From Paracoccus aeridis (lineage in GTDB: Bacteria > Pseudomonadota > Alphaproteobacteria > Rhodobacterales > Rhodobacteraceae), in assembly GCF_004923205.2 (NCBI RefSeq), contig NZ_SELD02000018.1, positions 372,001-436,000 of the forward strand: a stretch of 64,000 bases of DNA. Direction: 5' to 3'. Under the pieces are notes generated by a model. The model saw only the letters and a list, made by a program, of their open reading frames with translations, was not told the origin of the DNA and made no database searches. A program made the position numbers and the translations under genes. Below, in pieces: positions 30,107 to 41,025 of this stretch; within the stretch, counting starts at the first letter, position 1, and the number at the start of each line of letters is the position of its first letter.

Positions 30107-31147
30107 TCAGCCCTTCTTCGAGGACTTGGCCGCCGCGGTCGTCTTGCCCGGCTTCGCGGCGGTCTTGCCGTCGTCCGGTTCGATGATCTTTCCGTCCGGC
30201 CCGATCTCGGGCTCGCCCCGCGCGCGCCGCAGCGTGTTCTGCGCGGTCATCCCGATCCGCACGATCGGCCGGTCGCCGTTGCGCAGGTCCACGACCGCCA
30301 CGTCCCGCGACAGCAGCGTCTGCGTGCGGTCCAGCGCGATCGCGTGTTCCAGCGCCTGCACGGCCCGGTCCTCGGGAAGCATGATCCGCTGGCCGCGGTC
30401 GAGCACCAGGTCCCAGCGCCGCGCGCCCATGCGCTCGAGCCCGCGCACGCGCGGAAGGATCGGCCCGGCCGCCTCGATCAGGGCCAGCGCCTCGGCCGTG
30501 TTGGCGTTCGCGCCCTCGCCCGTGATCATCGGCAGGTCCGGGCGCACGTCGCGCGAGGTGGCGGATGCGACGCGGTGGCCGGTCGCGTCCAGAAGCTCGA
30601 TCCCCCGCGCGTGGCGCCACAGGATCGCGGGCGTGCGCTCGGTCACGACCGCCGACAGGACACCGCCGGGCTCGATCCGCAGCTCGACCTTCTCGACCGC
30701 GTCGAGGTTCATGACCGACGCCCTGAGCGCCTCGAGGTCGATGTCGAAGCTCGATGCGGGCAGCGTCACCGGCAGCATCGCCCGCAGGCCCTTGTCGACC
30801 ACCGGCGAGGCGCCCTCGATCTTCATCGCGTGCACCATGAACTCGTCGCGGGTCTGCACCTTCTCGACCATCGCGGTGACGCTGCCGCTGATCTCGGCCC
30901 GGCGGGTTTCGTCCGACAGGTAGAGCCCGACGACCATCGCCAGCGCGAAGGCGGGGACGCCCAGCCGCAGCACGCGGCGATAGAGCGGGGTGAGCCAGAT
31001 CCGGTTCAGCCGGTAGGCCAGCCGTGACGGCGCCGGGTCGCGGCGCGCGGGCCGGGCCTGCGGCTGCGGGCGGCCGCCGGGGGCGCGGGCGGGCGCGGGC
31101 CGGCCCAGCATGGCCTGGCGCTGGCTGTCGCGGGTCAGGTGCTGCAC
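30107..31147 (-). CDS. ftsQ: Cell division protein FtsQ
   Basis: Bitopic membrane protein linking early and late divisome proteins. It has a basic, Pro-rich cytoplasmic N-terminus, one membrane helix ([16 protein letters not shown]), a POTRA domain and the FtsQ beta domain, with a Lys/Ala-rich C-terminus ([17 protein letters not shown]). The start is set at GTG 31147, which overlaps ddlB by 13 bases, because GGAGGACG precedes it at normal spacing; the alternative ATG at 31111 has no SD and would remove 12 residues (346 against 334 residues). Confidence 0.92.
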   Translation of the reverse strand: MQHLTRDSQRQAMLGRPAPARAPGGRPQPQARPARRDPAPSRLAYRLNRIWLTPLYRRVLRLGVPAFALAMVVGLYLSDETRRAEISGSVTAMVEKVQTRDEFMVHAMKIEGASPVVDKGLRAMLPVTLPASSFDIDLEALRASVMNLDAVEKVELRIEPGGVLSAVVTERTPAILWRHARGIELLDATGHRVASATSRDVRPDLPMITGEGANANTAEALALIEAAGPILPRVRGLERMGARRWDLVLDRGQRIMLPEDRAVQALEHAIALDRTQTLLSRDVAVVDLRNGDRPIVRIGMTAQNTLRRARGEPEIGPDGKIIEPDDGKTAAKPGKTTAAAKSSKKG

Positions 31148-32070
31148 AGCGCGTCCTCCACGATCCAGCGGCAGAGCGCCGGGAAATCCATGCCCGCCTG
31201 CGCCGCCTGTTCGGGCGCCAGCGAGGTCGGCGTCATGCCGGGCTGGGTGTTGGTTTCCAGCAGGACCAGCCCCGCCAGCCCGCGCGCATCGTCCCAGCGG
31301 AAGTCGGTCCGGCTGAGGCCGCGGCACCCCAAGGCCCGGTGGGCGCGGACGGCGTAATCGAGGCAGGCCGCCGCGATCTCGTCCGGGATCGCGGCCGGGA
31401 CGACATGGCGCGACCCGCCGGCGCGATACTTCGCGTCGTAGTCGTACCAGCCCTCGGTGATGATCTCGGTCACGCCGAGCGCGCGGTCGCCCAGCACGGC
31501 GGTCGTGAGCTCGCGGCCCGGCGCGTAGGCTTCCACCATCACGTGGCCGGGCATGTCGTCGGACAGCTGCGGCGGGCCGTTGTTGTCCTCGCGCACGATG
31601 TAGACGCCGACGGACGACCCCTCGTCGTTTGGCTTGACCACGTAGGGGGCAGGCATGACGTGGCGCGCGCGGACCTCGGCGGCGCAGGCGATGCGGCTTT
31701 CCACGACCGGAAGCCCTGCGTCGCGGAACACCTGCTTGGCGCGGGTCTTGTCCATCGCGAGCGCCGAGGCCAGCACGCCGGAATGCGTGTAGCGCACGCC
31801 CAGCCAGTCCATCAGCCCCTGGACGCGCCCGTCCTCGCCCATCTTCCCGTGCAATGCGTTGAAGACGACGTCGGCGCGCGCGTCGGCCAGCCGCGCGGGC
31901 AGGGTCGCGCCCTGATCCGCATCGAGAATGATCTCGACAACCTGGTAGCCCGCCACCCGCAGCGCCTGCGCGCACTCGCGCCCCGACGACAGCGAAACCT
32001 CGCGCTCGGCCGAGGGTCCGCCCATCAGGACTGCCACGGTGTGGGCCGTCCTGCTCGACTCGCCCGCCAC
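31135..32070 (-). CDS. ddlB: D-alanine-D-alanine ligase
   Basis: ATP-grasp ligase that makes the D-Ala-D-Ala end of the peptidoglycan stem peptide. Its 311 residues include [16 protein letters not shown] near the N-terminus, [36 protein letters not shown] and [15 protein letters not shown]. It uses a GTG start at 32070, with GAGGCG upstream. In the dcw cluster it sits between the inserted hicBA pair and ftsQ. Confidence 0.96.
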   Translation of the reverse strand: MAGESSRTAHTVAVLMGGPSAEREVSLSSGRECAQALRVAGYQVVEIILDADQGATLPARLADARADVVFNALHGKMGEDGRVQGLMDWLGVRYTHSGVLASALAMDKTRAKQVFRDAGLPVVESRIACAAEVRARHVMPAPYVVKPNDEGSSVGVYIVREDNNGPPQLSDDMPGHVMVEAYAPGRELTTAVLGDRALGVTEIITEGWYDYDAKYRAGGSRHVVPAAIPDEIAAACLDYAVRAHRALGCRGLSRTDFRWDDARGLAGLVLLETNTQPGMTPTSLAPEQAAQAGMDFPALCRWIVEDALCST

Positions 32071-32251
32071 GTTTTCGCCTCGTTCAGCCCCGGTTGGCCC
32101 GGATGCCTGTGTATGAGCCTTGAAGACCCCGCTGCGCCGTTTGCGGCGCGTTATGAAGGGGATGATAGGGGGAAAGCCGGGATGCGGGAAGGGGCTTTGT
32201 GCGCGACCGGCCCGGTTTTACGGGTTTGCGCGGGTCGGCGCGGGCGGGGGG

Positions 32252-32446
32252 TCAGAAAGCTTTCTTCAGGCCGGCCTGCTTCAGGATACCGTTGGCCGTG
32301 TGCCTCGACTTGGTTCCTTTATCCACCGTGAAGTGGATTCTGGTTCTGGGGCTGTACCAGATCTCGTGATCGCCACTGCCTTCGCGGACGAACTTGCAAC
32401 CTGCCCTCTCAAGCATCGAGATCAGTTCACGATAGAAGCCGGCCAT
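32252..32446 (-). CDS. hicA: HicA-family toxin
   Basis: A 64-residue HicA-like mRNA interferase with a dsRBD-like fold. The family motif GDHEIWYSP (catalytic His27) and the C-terminal KSRHTANGILKQAGLKKAF are clear. Its ATG follows the hicB stop with no gap (TGAATG), so it is co-translated with its antitoxin. Base composition is lower than in the flanking cell-wall genes (32 of 60 bases G+C in 32281-32340). The module sits inside the dcw cluster, an unusual place for a toxin-antitoxin pair. Confidence 0.9.
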   Translation of the reverse strand: MAGFYRELISMLERAGCKFVREGSGDHEIWYSPRTRIHFTVDKGTKSRHTANGILKQAGLKKAF

Positions 32447-32728
32447 TCAGCAGAGGGAGCCGTGCGCACTCAGCACAGCGTGCTGTCGGATATCGAGCTC
32501 GACCCTCGAACTGTCGAACCTGCGACCCAGCAAAGACGCCAGCCAGGCGAACCGCCGCTTCGGCAGCCCGTTCAATTCGATCAATGCCGGAACGGCAGAC
32601 AGCACGTTCTTCGCCAGTGCGTCGAGGTCTTCGCCCTCGACCACCAGGCCGCGAACGTCGTTGCTGGTCCCCACCCACACCTCGGCGTCCGGATCGTACT
32701 GGACGTCAACCACGATTGAAAGACGCAT
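32447..32728 (-). CDS. HicB-like antitoxin (DUF1902 type)
   Basis: A 93-residue protein beginning MRLSIVVDVQYDPDAEVWVG, with the HicB-like ferredoxin fold pattern (VGTSNDVRGLVVEGEDLDALAKNV) found in DUF1902 antitoxins. A good SD (GAGGGGAC) precedes the ATG at 32728; a longer frame to 32782 adds an Arg-rich stretch without an SD. It is immediately upstream of hicA, the usual order for DUF1902-HicA pairs. It presumably binds HicA and may repress its own promoter. Confidence 0.82.
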   Translation of the reverse strand: MRLSIVVDVQYDPDAEVWVGTSNDVRGLVVEGEDLDALAKNVLSAVPALIELNGLPKRRFAWLASLLGRRFDSSRVELDIRQHAVLSAHGSLC

Positions 32729-32821
32729 GCGGATGTCCCCTCGCCGGATAACGACTCTCGCATACACGGCACGACTGAACAACTCGCTAACTTGCGAGCG
32801 GTTGCGACGACGCCGACACCC

Positions 32822-33739
32822 CTACCCCTCGCCCACCCGGATCACCTCCCAGGTCAGCTGGCGCCCCGTCGTCTCGCGCACGCGCGCGCGGACCAGCTCG
32901 CCCAGGCTTTCCAGGTCTGCCGCCGTTGCCGTGCCGGTGTTGATGAGGAAGTTCGGGTGCTTCTCGCTCATCTGCGCGCCGCCGAGGCGATGGCCGCGCA
33001 GGCCCGCGTCCTCGATCAGCTTCCACGCCTTCAGGTCGTGCGTGTCGTCGTCGCGCCCGGTCGAGCTGTAACCCGCCGGGTTGCGGAAGGTCGATCCGGC
33101 GGTGCGGTCCTTCGTGGGCTGGGTCGCGTCGCGGCGGGCGAGCTGGTCGTCCATCCGCGCCGCAAGCCCGGCCGGGTCGCCCGCGGGGCCGCTGAAGGTC
33201 GCGCGGGTCAGCACCCAGCCCTCGGGCAGCGAGGTCGAGCGATAGGCGAAGTCCAGATCGCCCGGCGTCAGCGTCAGCACGGCGCCGTCGCGGGCCACGG
33301 CCTGAACCTCGCACAGCGCGTCCGCGACGTAGGTGCCGTAGCAGCCGGCGTTCATCCGCACCGCGCCGCCGACGCTGCCGGGAATGGTCCGCAGGAAGGT
33401 CAGGTCCACCCCCGCCTCGGCCGCGCGGCGGGCGACGTGGGCGCCGAGCGCCCCCGCCCCCGCCGTGACCCGGTCGCCGTCGACCGAAATCTCGTTGAAG
33501 CCGCGGCCCAGCCGCACCACCACCCCGCGGATGCCGCCGTCGCGCACGATCAGGTTCGACCCCACGCCCATCGGAAACACCTCGATCCGCGGATCGAGGT
33601 CGCGCAGGAAGGATGACAGGTCGTCGAGGTCGGCGGGCTGGAACAGCCAGTCCGCCGGGCCGCCCACCCTGAGCCAGGTCAGATCGGCCAGAGGGCGCCC
33701 CGAAGTCAGCGTGCCGCGCACGGCGGGAAGGTCGGTCAT
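32822..33739 (-). CDS. murB: UDP-N-acetylenolpyruvoylglucosamine reductase
   Basis: FAD/NADPH enzyme that reduces enolpyruvyl-UDP-GlcNAc to UDP-MurNAc. Its 305 residues (type II-like) include the FAD-binding [33 protein letters not shown] and the C-terminal [16 protein letters not shown]. The start is MTDLPAVRG at 33739, preceded by GGAGACC; a longer frame adds 25 Arg-rich residues. It is separated from ddlB by hicBA. Confidence 0.95.
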   Translation of the reverse strand: MTDLPAVRGTLTSGRPLADLTWLRVGGPADWLFQPADLDDLSSFLRDLDPRIEVFPMGVGSNLIVRDGGIRGVVVRLGRGFNEISVDGDRVTAGAGALGAHVARRAAEAGVDLTFLRTIPGSVGGAVRMNAGCYGTYVADALCEVQAVARDGAVLTLTPGDLDFAYRSTSLPEGWVLTRATFSGPAGDPAGLAARMDDQLARRDATQPTKDRTAGSTFRNPAGYSSTGRDDDTHDLKAWKLIEDAGLRGHRLGGAQMSEKHPNFLINTGTATAADLESLGELVRARVRETTGRQLTWEVIRVGEG

Positions 33740-33856
33740 GGCAGGTCTCCTTCGGGCGGAAGCCCGTAGTGGAGCGCGCGGATGCTTGCAACCGCGCAGA
33801 CGGGAAAGGGTCAAGGACGGGGCGGACGGGCATCCGGCCGCGGCAAGGCGCGGGGA

Positions 33857-34096
33857 TCAGGTGTCGTCGAGCCGCCGCAGGGGGCCGGCGAGGATCGCCC
33901 CGCCCAGCAGGAACACCGCGAGACCCGCGGTCGGGCCCCAGCAGAGCGTGAGCCAGCCCAGAAGCGGCACCCCGGCGAAGGTCAGGCACCACAGCGCGGC
34001 GCCCCGCCGGTCGGACCGCATCCGCACGGTCACAAGCGCCGCCACCACCCACAGCAGCGCGGCGCCGACGCAGAGCTGGGGGTGGACGTCGCTCAT
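33857..34096 (-). CDS. DUF2484-family membrane protein
   Basis: A 79-residue protein with about three membrane helices ([52 protein letters not shown]). DUF2484 genes occupy this position between murC and murB in Rhodobacterales dcw clusters; the function is unknown. It overlaps the murC stop by four bases (ATGA). Confidence 0.85.
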   Translation of the reverse strand: MSDVHPQLCVGAALLWVVAALVTVRMRSDRRGAALWCLTFAGVPLLGWLTLCWGPTAGLAVFLLGGAILAGPLRRLDDT

Positions 34097-35517
34097 GCCG
34101 CCCTGACCTGCAGCCGCTCGGGCAGCGCGTTGGCCCAGGACGAGATCGTGCCCGCGCCGAGGCAGACGACCATGTCGCCCGGCCGCGCCTGCTCGCGCAC
34201 CAGCCGCGCCAGTTCGGGTTCGTCCAGAAGCGCACGGGCGTGGCGGTGCCCGTGGGCGATCAGCCCCTGCACCAGGTCGTCGCGGCTGGCGCCCGGGATC
34301 GGTTCCTCGCCCGCGGAATAGACATCGGCGATGGCGACCACGTCGGCCTCGTTGAAGCAGGTGCAGAAGTCGTCGAAGAGGTTCGCGAGCCGCGAGAAGC
34401 GGTGCGGCTGGTGAACGGCGATGACGCGGCCCCTGGTGGCCTGCCGGGCCGCCTTCAGCACGGCGGCGATTTCCACCGGATGATGGCCGTAATCGTCGAT
34501 GATGGTCACGCCGTCGATTTCCGCCACCTTGGTGAACCGCCGCCCGACCCCGCCAAACCTGGCAAGCGCCGCCCGGATCTCATCCTTCTTCATCCCGAGA
34601 TGGCGGGCAACGGCGACGGCCGACAGCGCGTTGGAAACATTGTGGTCGCCCGGCATCGGCAGGGTGCAGCCCTCGATCACCGGCACGATCCCGTCGTCGC
34701 CGCGTTCCGCCTGCAAGGCCACGTCGAAGCACGAGGTGCCGTTCTCGTAGCGCAGGTTCACCGCGCGCACGTCGGCCTGCGCGTTGAAGCCGAAGGTCAC
34801 GACGCGGCGGTCGGTCAGCTTGCCGACCAGCGCCTGCACCTCGGGGTCGTCGGTGCAGCAGACGGCCAGGCCGTAGAAGGGGATCCCCGACGCGAAGTCC
34901 AGGAATCCCTGCCGCAGCCGGTCGAAGCTGCCCCAGTGGTCCATGTGCTCGGGGTCGATGTTGGTGACGATGGCGATGGTCGCGGGCAGGCGGTTGAAGC
35001 TGCCGTCCGATTCGTCGGCCTCGACCACCATCCACTCTCCCGCGCCGGCGCGCGCGTTGGACCCGTAGGCGTGGATGACACCGCCGTTGATGACGGTCGG
35101 GTCGAACCCGCCCGCGTCCAGAAGCGTCGCCACCATCGTCGTGGTCGTCGTCTTTCCGTGCGTCCCGGCGATGGCGATGTTGGACTTGAGACGCATCAGT
35201 TCCGCCAGCATCTCGGCCCGGCGCACCACGGGCAGGCCGCGCAGCCGCGCCTCCTCCAGTTCCGGGTTGCCCTTCTTGATCGCGGTGGAAATGACGACCA
35301 CGCCGGCCTCGCCGATGTTCTCGGCCCGCTGGCCTTCGAACACGCGCGCGCCCAGCTTCTCCAGCCGGTCGGTGATCTTCGACCGCTTCGCGTCCGACCC
35401 CTGCACGTCGTAGCCCAGCGTCATCAGCACCTCGGCGATGCCCGACATGCCGATGCCGCCGATCCCGACGAAGTGGATGGGGCCGAGTTCCCCCGGAAGC
35501 TTGGTGGCTGCGTTCAT
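34093..35517 (-). CDS. murC: UDP-N-acetylmuramate-L-alanine ligase
   Basis: Adds L-Ala to UDP-MurNAc. Its 474 residues have the N-terminal UDP-binding [20 protein letters not shown]-loop GTHGKTT at 118-124, EADESDGSF and [15 protein letters not shown]. It overlaps murG by four bases (ATGA) and the DUF2484 gene in the same way. Confidence 0.97.
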   Translation of the reverse strand: MNAATKLPGELGPIHFVGIGGIGMSGIAEVLMTLGYDVQGSDAKRSKITDRLEKLGARVFEGQRAENIGEAGVVVISTAIKKGNPELEEARLRGLPVVRRAEMLAELMRLKSNIAIAGTHGKTTTTTMVATLLDAGGFDPTVINGGVIHAYGSNARAGAGEWMVVEADESDGSFNRLPATIAIVTNIDPEHMDHWGSFDRLRQGFLDFASGIPFYGLAVCCTDDPEVQALVGKLTDRRVVTFGFNAQADVRAVNLRYENGTSCFDVALQAERGDDGIVPVIEGCTLPMPGDHNVSNALSAVAVARHLGMKKDEIRAALARFGGVGRRFTKVAEIDGVTIIDDYGHHPVEIAAVLKAARQATRGRVIAVHQPHRFSRLANLFDDFCTCFNEADVVAIADVYSAGEEPIPGASRDDLVQGLIAHGHRHARALLDEPELARLVREQARPGDMVVCLGAGTISSWANALPERLQVRAA

Positions 35518-36680
35518 GAGCTGATTTCCGTGACGAGGTCGTAAAGGCGGGCCGCCGCGTCGGGGCGGCCCATCGACAGGGCGGCGGACGCCATGCGGCT
35601 TGCGCGGGCGGCGTCGGTGAGGATCGCGTTGAGGTCGCGCGTCAGGCTGGAAATGTCCAGCACCGATTCGGGCAGCACGACCGCGGCGTCCGATTCGGCC
35701 AGCGCGCGCGCGTTCGCGGACTGGTGGTCCCCGGTCGCGGCCGCGAAGGGGATCAGGATCGCGGGGCGGCCGATGACGGTGATCTCGGCCAGCGACGACG
35801 CGCCGGCGCGGCTGACGACGACCTGGCAGCCGGCCATGCGCTCGGGCACGTCGGAAAAGAACGGCTGCACCTCGGCCGCGGCCCCTGCGGCGGCGTAGGC
35901 GGCCGAGACGTCGGCCACGTCCTCGGCCCGCGCCTGGTGGCTTACCTGCAGGCGGGCGCGGATGTCGGGGGGCAGTTCGGCGACGGCCGCGGGGACGGTC
36001 CGGGACAGCACGCGCGCGCCCTGGCTGCCGCCGATCACCAGCAGCCGCAGCGGTCCGTCGTCGGGGGCCGCGTAGGGCGCGGCGGCGCGGTCGAGGATGG
36101 CCTGCCGCACGGGGTTTCCGACATGGACCGCGTCGACGCCGTCCGGCAGGACGGTGGGCCACGTGCCGCAGGCGACCTTGTCGACCCGTGCGGCGAACAG
36201 GCGGTTCACCCGGCCCATGACGCCGTTCTGTTCATGGATCATGCGCGGGATCCGCAGGGTGAGCGCCGCCCCCATCGCGGGGATCGTGGGATAGCCGCCG
36301 AAGCCCACGACGATCGCGGGACGGTCCTTCCGCAGGTCGGCGAGCGCGCGCGTCACGCCCGCGCCGATCCGGAACGGCGCGGCGAACCTGCCCGCGATGC
36401 CGCCCCGCGCGGTCGTGGCCGACGGCACGATCTCGCGCGCGACCTCGGCCGGAAAGCCGCCGGCGTAGCGCGCGCCCCGGTCGTCGGTGGACAGCTTCAC
36501 CCGCCATCCGCCGGCCAGCAGCCGTTCCGCCAGCGCCTGCGCGGGGAACATGTGCCCGCCCGTGCCGCCCGCGGCGATCAGCGCGAGCTTTCCGCCCCCG
36601 TTCACCCGGCCCCCGCTGGCTCCGCCCCCGTTCACCTGGCCCCCGTTCACCTCGTCCTCGTTCACCTCGTCCTCGTTCAC
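35514..36680 (-). CDS. murG: MurG glycosyltransferase (lipid II synthesis) with repeat N-terminus
   Basis: Transfers GlcNAc to lipid I at the inner face of the membrane. The core starts [20 protein letters not shown] and includes [31 protein letters not shown] and [13 protein letters not shown]. Upstream lie six 15-bp repeats encoding [30 protein letters not shown]. Five begin with GTG (36680, 36665, 36650, 36635, 36605) and all carry SD-like purines, so translation may start at several sites. The longest form (388 residues) overlaps the ftsW stop by four bases (GTGA); the shortest corresponds to the usual MurG length. Confidence 0.93.
   Translation of the reverse strand: MNEDEVNEDEVNGGQVNGGGASGGRVNGGGKLALIAAGGTGGHMFPAQALAERLLAGGWRVKLSTDDRGARYAGGFPAEVAREIVPSATTARGGIAGRFAAPFRIGAGVTRALADLRKDRPAIVVGFGGYPTIPAMGAALTLRIPRMIHEQNGVMGRVNRLFAARVDKVACGTWPTVLPDGVDAVHVGNPVRQAILDRAAAPYAAPDDGPLRLLVIGGSQGARVLSRTVPAAVAELPPDIRARLQVSHQARAEDVADVSAAYAAAGAAAEVQPFFSDVPERMAGCQVVVSRAGASSLAEITVIGRPAILIPFAAATGDHQSANARALAESDAAVVLPESVLDISSLTRDLNAILTDAARASRMASAALSMGRPDAAARLYDLVTEISS
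36591..36680 (-). repeat. Six 15-bp tandem repeats at the murG start
   Basis: Units read GTGAACGAGGACGAG twice, then GTGAACGGGGGCCAG, GTGAACGGGGGCGGA, GCCAGCGGGGGCCGG and GTGAACGGGGGCGGA. Each unit holds a purine-rich SD-like run followed, 15 bases on, by GTG. The array is in frame with murG and could vary in copy number. Confidence 0.8.
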
Positions 36681-37843
36681 CGTCCCGCGCGCCCCAGCAC
36701 GTCGGCGATGTTGCCCTGCGGCCGGGTCCGGGTCAGCGCCAGCAGCATCCCCATGGCGATGGCCGAGGCGACGATGGACGAGCCGCCATAGCTCACGAAC
36801 GGCAGCGTCATTCCCTTGGCGGGCAGCAGTCGGACCGCGACGCCCATGTTGATCAGCGCCTGCACCCCGAAGGCGCAGGCAAGGCCCGTGCCCGCGATCC
36901 GCGCGAAGGGATCGCGCTCGCCCGTCAGCCGCACCAGCGACCGGGCGACGACGGTCGCGTAAAGAAGGATGATCGCCAGCACCATGATGAAGCCGTATTC
37001 CTCGGCCGCGACCGCGATGATGAAGTCGGTATGCGCGTCGGGAAGCGACCACTTGACCGACCCCTCGCCCACGCCGACGCCGAAGAAGCCGCCCTCCTGG
37101 ATGGCGTTGGTGGCGTAGCCGATCTGCGTGCGCGGATCGATCTCGGGCGACAGGAAGCCGTTGATCCGGCGCGCGAAGTGCTCGGAATTGGCATAGGCGA
37201 ACATGCCCCCTGCCCCGGCCACGCCCGCGGCGGCCAGAAGATACACCAGCGGCGCGCCGGCGACGAAATACATCACGCCCCAGGAAAACAGCACCAGCGA
37301 GGCCTGCCCGAAGTCGGGTTGCAGCGCGAGCATCAGGACCACGGCGAAGGTGGTCGCCGCCGCAAGCGACTTGCCGGGGGGTCCGCCCACCTCCTGGCTC
37401 GCGGCCATGAACCACGCGACCAGCGCCACGAAGCCGGGCTTGAGGAACTCGGACGGCTGGATCGAGGTGAACCCGAGGCTCAGCCACCGCGTCGCGCCCT
37501 TGCCGAAGTCGGTGCCGATCACCGGCAGCGCCACCACGGTCAGGAACGCGACGGCGAAGATCACCACCCCGAGCCTTCGCACCTGCCGCGGCGACATCAT
37601 CGAGATCACCAGCATCACGACCAGCGCGACGCCGCCGAAGATTCCCTGCCGGTTGACATAGTAGAAGCGCGGCAGCCCGTTCTTCTCGGCCAGCGGCACG
37701 GACGCGGCGAGCCCCAGCAGGATCCCGATCGCGAACAGCCCGACCACGCAGGCCAGCGTCCACTTGTCGAGCGTGCGCCACCAGCGTGGAAGAATCGGAT
37801 CGCCCGAACGCACACGCGTCGAGCCGAAGACCATCTCGGTCAT
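36677..37843 (-). CDS. ftsW: Peptidoglycan glycosyltransferase FtsW
   Basis: SEDS-family polymerase of the divisome. Its 388 residues have about ten membrane helices. Conserved segments are [48 protein letters not shown] and the C-terminal [19 protein letters not shown]. The start at 37843 ([15 protein letters not shown]) gives the expected N-terminus; ATG 37834 is an alternative. The 202-base gap to murD holds no recognisable gene. Confidence 0.96.
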   Translation of the reverse strand: MTEMVFGSTRVRSGDPILPRWWRTLDKWTLACVVGLFAIGILLGLAASVPLAEKNGLPRFYYVNRQGIFGGVALVVMLVISMMSPRQVRRLGVVIFAVAFLTVVALPVIGTDFGKGATRWLSLGFTSIQPSEFLKPGFVALVAWFMAASQEVGGPPGKSLAAATTFAVVLMLALQPDFGQASLVLFSWGVMYFVAGAPLVYLLAAAGVAGAGGMFAYANSEHFARRINGFLSPEIDPRTQIGYATNAIQEGGFFGVGVGEGSVKWSLPDAHTDFIIAVAAEEYGFIMVLAIILLYATVVARSLVRLTGERDPFARIAGTGLACAFGVQALINMGVAVRLLPAKGMTLPFVSYGGSSIVASAIAMGMLLALTRTRPQGNIADVLGRAGR

Positions 37844-38045
37844 GGGAGCACCGCCGTCACTGCCTCTGCCTTGCGCCCGTTTTCCGGGTCTGCGGCGAAG
37901 ATAGCGCGGTTGGCCCCGCGAGGCTATCATAGATTGCGTGATGACGCCGCGGCGGGTGCCTGCCTCGAACACGATCTCCTGTCCGGAACATCCCCGCCGG
38001 AGGCGACGGGGCGACCCCGTCCCCGCCGCGCGTCGGCCGGCCGCG

Positions 38046-39446
38046 CTACTTCAGCGCCGCCACCAGCGCCGCGAAGTGTTCGCCGCGTTTCTCGAAGTTC
38101 GGATACTGGTCGAAGCTGGCCGCCGCCGGGGTCAGCAGGACCGTGTCGCCCGGCTCGGCCTCGGCGGCTGCGCGGGCCACGGCGGCGTCCATCGTGTCCA
38201 CGACCTCGTGCGGGGTCCCCGACAGTTGCAAGGCGAAATCGCGGGCCGAATGGCCGATCAGGTAGGCCTTCTTCACGCGGGAAAACAGCGGCGCCAGCGC
38301 GGCGATCCCGCCTTCCTTCCCCATGCCGCCCGCGATCCAGCGGATGTTGTCGAAGGCCAGCAGCGCCTTTTCGGCGGCGTCGGCGTTGGTGGCCTTGCTG
38401 TCGTTGACGAACGCCACGCCGCCGATCTCGGCCACCGTCTGGCTGCGGTGCGGCAGGCCCGCGAAGCTGGCGAACGCCGCCTCGATCTCGCGCGGGGCGA
38501 CGCCCACCGCGCGGGTCGCGGCATAGGCCGCGCAGGCGTTCTGATGGTTGTGCGCGCCCGGCAGCCCCCGGACGCCGCGCAGGTCGATGGACGCGACCTG
38601 CCGCCCCTTGCGGTATTCGGAAAGAAAGCCCTTCCGCGCGAACACCGACCAGCCGAAGCGTTCCAGCTTCTCGTCCACCGAAATGCGGATCACCCGGTCG
38701 TCCTGCGGCGACTGCGCCATCTGCCCGGCAAGATACCGCCCCTCGGCCTCGTCCACGCCGATCACGCAGCGGTCCGGCCCCCCTTCCGAAAACAGCCGCC
38801 GCTTGGCCGCGAAATACCCGCCCATGCCGCCGTGCCGGTCGAGGTGGTCGGGGGAAAGGTTCGTGAACACCGCCACGTCGGGCGTGAGCGCGCGGGCGAG
38901 GTCGGTCTGGTAGGACGACAGTTCCAGCACGACGACCTCGCCGTCCTGCGGCGGGTCCAGCGACAGGACGCCGGTGCCGATGTTCCCGCCCATCTGCGAG
39001 CGCCGCCCGGCCTCGGTGAGGATGTGGTGGATCAGCGCGGTGGTGGTGGACTTCCCGTTCGACCCGGTGACGCAGATCACGCGCGGCGGCGTGTCGAACT
39101 CCTCCCACCCCGAGGTCGCGAAGCTGCGGAAGAACAGGCCGATGTCGTTGTCCACCGGCACGCCCCGCGCGCAGGCCTGCGCGATGGCCGGGTGCGGCGC
39201 GGGGTAGAGATGCGGGATCCCCGGCGAGGTGACGAGCGCGTCGATCCGCTGCTCCCACCCCCGGTCGCGGGTCAGGTCGACGAGCGCCAGCCCCTCGGCC
39301 TCGGCGGCGGCGCGGGTGTCGGCGCTGTCGTCCCAGGCGACGACGTCCGCGCCGCCTGCAACCAGCGCGGCGGCGGTGGCCCGGCCCGAGCGGCCGAGCC
39401 CGAGGACGGCGATGGTCTGGCCGGTGACGCCTTGGACGGGGATCAT
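38046..39446 (-). CDS. murD: UDP-N-acetylmuramoylalanine-D-glutamate ligase
   Basis: Adds D-Glu to UDP-MurNAc-L-Ala. Its 466 residues include [16 protein letters not shown], the P-loop GSNGKST at 128-134, [23 protein letters not shown] and [15 protein letters not shown]. The ATG at 39446 is the natural start. It follows the inserted VOC gene by 126 bases. Confidence 0.97.
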   Translation of the reverse strand: MIPVQGVTGQTIAVLGLGRSGRATAAALVAGGADVVAWDDSADTRAAAEAEGLALVDLTRDRGWEQRIDALVTSPGIPHLYPAPHPAIAQACARGVPVDNDIGLFFRSFATSGWEEFDTPPRVICVTGSNGKSTTTALIHHILTEAGRRSQMGGNIGTGVLSLDPPQDGEVVVLELSSYQTDLARALTPDVAVFTNLSPDHLDRHGGMGGYFAAKRRLFSEGGPDRCVIGVDEAEGRYLAGQMAQSPQDDRVIRISVDEKLERFGWSVFARKGFLSEYRKGRQVASIDLRGVRGLPGAHNHQNACAAYAATRAVGVAPREIEAAFASFAGLPHRSQTVAEIGGVAFVNDSKATNADAAEKALLAFDNIRWIAGGMGKEGGIAALAPLFSRVKKAYLIGHSARDFALQLSGTPHEVVDTMDAAVARAAAEAEPGDTVLLTPAAASFDQYPNFEKRGEHFAALVAALK

Positions 39447-39572
39447 GGGCGGCTCCTGTCTGTGCGGCGCGTGGCCGAGTCGGCGTGGTGTAGCAAAACG
39501 GCCGGGGCGATTACCACATCGGGGAAAGGGGGTGAGGGTCGCGCAGGAACGCCTCGGCCGGCGCGCCGCCGA

Positions 39573-39929
39573 TCAGGCACCCAGGCAACGGATCAGGCTG
39601 CCGTCCGGGTCGATGACGGCGAACATGCGAAGCTCGTCAGTCACCAGCTGAATGCCGGATTGAAGGCGCGGGATGCCGGCGCCGGGCAGGCGCAGTTCCG
39701 CGAACTCCGCATGCAGCGCGTCCAGATCATCGGTCCGCAGGCAGGCGCTGAACCAGCTTTCCTCAGGTCGCAGATGGGGATGCGGGAAGAACTCGATGAC
39801 CGCGTCCCCGCGCCTGAGGATCATCCATCCCTCGTCGCGCCACCCTGTCGCGAAGCCCAGCCGCGCGTAGAACGCTTCCGTCACGTCGAAGTCCCGGCTG
39901 GGAAGGTTCGGCGTGCTGTGGATCTTCAC
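39573..39929 (-). CDS. VOC-family protein (bleomycin-resistance-like)
   Basis: A 118-residue protein with a single VOC (vicinal oxygen chelate) unit, resembling bleomycin-binding proteins: MKIHSTPNLPSRDFDVTEAF, FYARLGFATGWRDEGW, IEFFPHPHL, and a C-terminal FAVIDPDGSLIRCLG. It uses a GTG start at 39929 with GAGGTGAGGG upstream, four bases after the mraY stop, so it is in the dcw transcript. It is not a standard dcw gene. Binding of a glycopeptide-type antibiotic is possible but unproven. Confidence 0.87.
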   Translation of the reverse strand: MKIHSTPNLPSRDFDVTEAFYARLGFATGWRDEGWMILRRGDAVIEFFPHPHLRPEESWFSACLRTDDLDALHAEFAELRLPGAGIPRLQSGIQLVTDELRMFAVIDPDGSLIRCLGA

Positions 39930-39933
39930 GCCC

Positions 39934-41019
39934 TCACCTCAGCTTCAGCGTCGACAACCCGATCAGCGCCAGCACCAGCGCTATGATCCAGAAGCGGATC
40001 ACGATCTGCGGCTCGGCCCAGCCCTTCTTCTCGAAGTGGTGGTGGATCGGGGCCATCAGGAACACGCGCTTGCCGGTCCGCTTGAAATAGGCGACCTGGA
40101 TGATGACGCTCAGCGCCTCGACCACGAAAAGGCCGCCGACGATCGCCAGCACCACCTCGTGCTTGACGCAGATCGCGATTGCCCCCAGCGCGCCGCCCAG
40201 CGCGAGCGAGCCGGTGTCGCCCATGAACACCGCCGCGGGCGGGGCGTTGTACCACAGGAACCCCAGGCCCCCGCCGATCAGCGCCGACACGAAGACCAGA
40301 AGCTCGCCAGTTCCGGGAACGAAGTGGACGCCGAGATAGTCCGCGAAGACCTTGTTGCCGACGAGATAGGCGATCACGCCGAAGGTGCCGGCCGCGATCA
40401 TCACCGGGCCGATCGCCAGCCCGTCCAGCCCGTCGGTCAGGTTCACCGCGTTCGCCGCCCCCACGATCACCAGCATCGCGAAGGGGATGAAGAACAGCCC
40501 CAGGTCGATCAGCGCGTTCTTGACGAAGGGCAGCGCCAGCTGCCCCGACAGCGCCGGCGGGTTCGCCTGCGCGACCGCGATCGCGGCCGCGATGCCGACC
40601 GCCAGCCCCAGCGCCATGCGGACCCGGCCCGACACGCCCGCATGGGTGTATTTCTTCACCTTGGCATAGTCGTCCGCGAACCCGATCGCGGCGAAGGCCG
40701 CCGTCACCAGCAGCACGATCCAGACATAGACGTTGTCGAGCCGCGCCCACAGCAGGGTCGAGATCGCCAGCGACGACAGGATCAGGATCCCGCCCATCGT
40801 GGGGGTGCCGCCCTTGTGGACGTGGTCGGGGCCGATCTCGCGCAGGGGCTGGCCCTTCTTCTGCTTGACGCGCAGCCAGTTGATGAGCGGGCGCCCGAAG
40901 ATGAAGCCGAACACCAGCGCCGTGAAGAACGCCGCACCCGCGCGGAAGGTGATGTAGCGGAACAGGTTGAAGATGCCGCCGGCACCTTCCGGCGACAGGT
41001 TCGTGAGCCAGTAGAGCAT
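39934..41019 (-). CDS. mraY: Phospho-N-acetylmuramoyl-pentapeptide transferase
   Basis: Membrane enzyme that makes lipid I from UDP-MurNAc-pentapeptide and undecaprenyl phosphate. Its 361 residues have about ten helices. Conserved parts are [43 protein letters not shown] and [12 protein letters not shown]. It starts six bases after the murF stop. Confidence 0.97.
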   Translation of the reverse strand: MLYWLTNLSPEGAGGIFNLFRYITFRAGAAFFTALVFGFIFGRPLINWLRVKQKKGQPLREIGPDHVHKGGTPTMGGILILSSLAISTLLWARLDNVYVWIVLLVTAAFAAIGFADDYAKVKKYTHAGVSGRVRMALGLAVGIAAAIAVAQANPPALSGQLALPFVKNALIDLGLFFIPFAMLVIVGAANAVNLTDGLDGLAIGPVMIAAGTFGVIAYLVGNKVFADYLGVHFVPGTGELLVFVSALIGGGLGFLWYNAPPAAVFMGDTGSLALGGALGAIAICVKHEVVLAIVGGLFVVEALSVIIQVAYFKRTGKRVFLMAPIHHHFEKKGWAEPQIVIRFWIIALVLALIGLSTLKLR

Positions 41020-41025
41020 GCGGGT

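Noticed and set aside
32120-32719. Plus-strand frame opposite hicBA
   Set aside because: The HicA and HicB-like proteins on the minus strand have family motifs, SD and coupled junctions; the opposite frame has none.
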